A DNA stretch of 64,000 nucleotides, taken from NCBI RefSeq assembly GCF_900636545.1, contig NZ_LR134290.1, forward strand, positions 806,001 through 870,000, written 5' to 3'. The stretch comes from Pseudomonas mendocina (GTDB lineage: Bacteria > Pseudomonadota > Gammaproteobacteria > Pseudomonadales > Pseudomonadaceae). The position numbers were made by a program, and so were the translations under genes. This document shows positions 62,337 to 64,000 of the stretch, in pieces. Below the pieces are notes generated by a model. That model saw nothing but the letters and a program-made list of their open reading frames with translations, made no database searches and was not told where the DNA came from. Each line of letters opens with the position of its first letter. The first letter of the stretch is position 1.

Positions 62337-62534
62337 CCTGTGGTGTTCCTGATCTTCCATGGATATCGCCAGGGAATTCTGGGCCGGACGTTAGGACAGG
62401 CATCCGTCTTCGAGATTCCCTGCCATGGCAATACAGCCTGGACAGAAGGCATTTTGCCGATGCCAGTCTGCATTTCGGCATGCTGCCAGGCATGATCATA
62501 AGGGTTCGTAGTGATGCATCGCGTGGCGGGGTTC

Positions 62535-62552
62535 ACAAGGACAGCCAGTTGC
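62535..62552 (+). repeat. Direct repeat, copy B (non-coding)
   Basis: This is the second copy of the 18-nt sequence at 61762-61779. Like copy A it is followed by nTGA, so it preserves the DksA-like C-terminus (KDSQLR, stop). It lies 81 nt before the hemerythrin gene. Confidence 0.8.
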
Positions 62553-62632
62553 GTTGAGCAAGCGGTACGGCACCTATTCGCCTCCTGCCGGTCTAGTGCT
62601 ACTACGACCGTGACTCAGGAAGAGGTGCCTGC

Positions 62633-63076
62633 ATGACGATTTTTGAAGCCTTGCGCATCAGCCACGACATTCAGCGCGAACTGGCGCAGAAACTGATCGC
62701 CACCCAGGGCGATAGCGCCGAGCGCCACGCCTTGTTCTCTCAGCTCAAGCAGGAGCTGGCCGTGCATTCGGTGGCCGAGGAGCGCCATTTCTATATTCCC
62801 CTGATGCAGCAGGACGCGGGCGTCGATCTGTCGCGCCATGCGATTGCCGAGCATCACCAGATGGACGAAATGATCGAGGATCTGGAAGAAACCGACCCCA
62901 GCAGCCCGAGCTGGCTGGCGCAAGCCAAGGCGCTGGCGGAAAAGGTCGAGCATCATCTCAAGGAAGAAGAACATACCTTCTTCCAGATGGCCGGCAAGCT
63001 GCTTCGTGACAAGGAGAAGCAGCAACTGGCTGGTGATTACCTGAGCGCTTACGACGAGATGAAGCAGGCGTCCTGA
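62633..63076 (+). CDS. Hemerythrin domain-containing protein
   Basis: A 147-residue four-helix protein. The ligand His/Glu residues lie in RISHDIQREL, QELAVHSVAEERHFY, IAEHHQMDEMIED and VEHHLKEEEHTFF, which make up the usual H-HxxxE-H-HxxxE-type di-iron set. AGGAAG lies 13 nt before the ATG. Such soluble hemerythrins bind O2 or handle iron and NO/oxidative stress. It is followed by a strong hairpin before ureC. Confidence 0.92.
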   Translation: MTIFEALRISHDIQRELAQKLIATQGDSAERHALFSQLKQELAVHSVAEERHFYIPLMQQDAGVDLSRHAIAEHHQMDEMIEDLEETDPSSPSWLAQAKALAEKVEHHLKEEEHTFFQMAGKLLRDKEKQQLAGDYLSAYDEMKQAS

Positions 63077-63088
63077 TAGACCCACGAA

Positions 63089-63109
63089 AGCCGGGCATAA
63101 CGCCCGGCT
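63089..63109. terminator. Hairpin between convergent hemerythrin and ureC genes
   Basis: AGCCGGGC (63089-63096), loop ATAAC, GCCCGGCT (63102-63109) is a perfect 8-bp stem lying between the two stops. The flanks are not T-rich, so it is probably a moderate bidirectional terminator. Confidence 0.6.
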
Positions 63110-63115
63110 CTTGCG

Positions 63116-64000
<885 letters not shown>

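Overview
The window looks like chromosomal DNA of a gamma-proteobacterium of the genus Pseudomonas. It has high GC and azurin, a DesT/DesC/DesB-type desaturase locus, and urease genes split around PA4870/PA4872-type genes. That order (ureC, a DksA-like zinc-finger gene, an oxaloacetate-decarboxylase-type gene, ..., desB-desC-desT, ureE-ureF-ureG-ureJ) resembles the PA4868-PA4894 segment of P. aeruginosa as I remember it. Short intergenic palindromes of REP type, common in this genus, are scattered through it. I place it only to genus; a member of the P. mendocina/oleovorans group is a guess. Nearly all of the sequence is coding. I see no rRNA, tRNA, CRISPR array, insertion sequence or integrase.

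Layout. 0-6.1 kb: the 5' end of a probable 7TMR-DISM sensor, a YgiQ radical-SAM gene, a methyltransferase, and a two-gene lipoprotein unit (parallel beta-helix protein plus diheme cytochrome). 6.1-24.3 kb: the most unusual part, a run of ten minus-strand genes. In transcription order these are a periplasmic HlyD-type adaptor, a GAF-like/HlyD fusion, an M50 metalloprotease/HlyD fusion, an Asp/Asn beta-hydroxylase-type protein, a sulfotransferase, a GNAT acetyltransferase, a DUF6916-like protein, a phage-tail-collar (MdpB-like) protein, a 2954-residue LEPR/DUF4347/PATR/Ig-like giant protein, and a TolC-family outer-membrane lipoprotein. The set reads as a dedicated export and modification system for a giant surface protein, with no ABC ATPase.

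24.5-31.4 kb: a plus-strand operon of transglutaminase-DUF2126, circularly permuted ATP-grasp/alpha-E and transglutaminase proteins, preceded by a good sigma-54 promoter and an NtrC-like site. 31.4-36.2 kb: azurin, a DUF808 protein, a LOG-family protein, a LysE exporter and a GDPD. The two long intergenic gaps here carry five copies of a DnaA-box-like pair with a fixed 26-nt spacing. 36.3-38.8 kb: ureE-ureF-ureG-ureJ, also behind a sigma-54-type promoter. 39-42 kb: desT divergent from desC-desB, then a secreted protein made of 16-residue tandem repeats.

42.7-52.1 kb: an AEC transporter, an alpha/beta hydrolase, a TRAP transporter (small permease, large permease, Tat-exported binding protein), and glutamine-synthetase-like, aldehyde dehydrogenase and iron alcohol dehydrogenase genes. 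The last six plausibly form one uptake and gamma-glutamylation/oxidation route for an amine or amino alcohol; the substrate is unknown. 52.2-56.6 kb: a hypothetical protein, a YegD-type Hsp70 and membrane proteins. 56.8-60.4 kb: three orphan periplasmic binding proteins and an orphan GspF-like protein. 60.5-64 kb: an oxaloacetate-decarboxylase-type gene, a DksA-like protein, a DUF3592 protein between two copies of the DksA-like gene's 3' end, a hemerythrin, and the 3' part of ureC, which runs off the window.

All assignments come from reading translated sequence and motifs by eye. Family names are recognition calls, not database hits.
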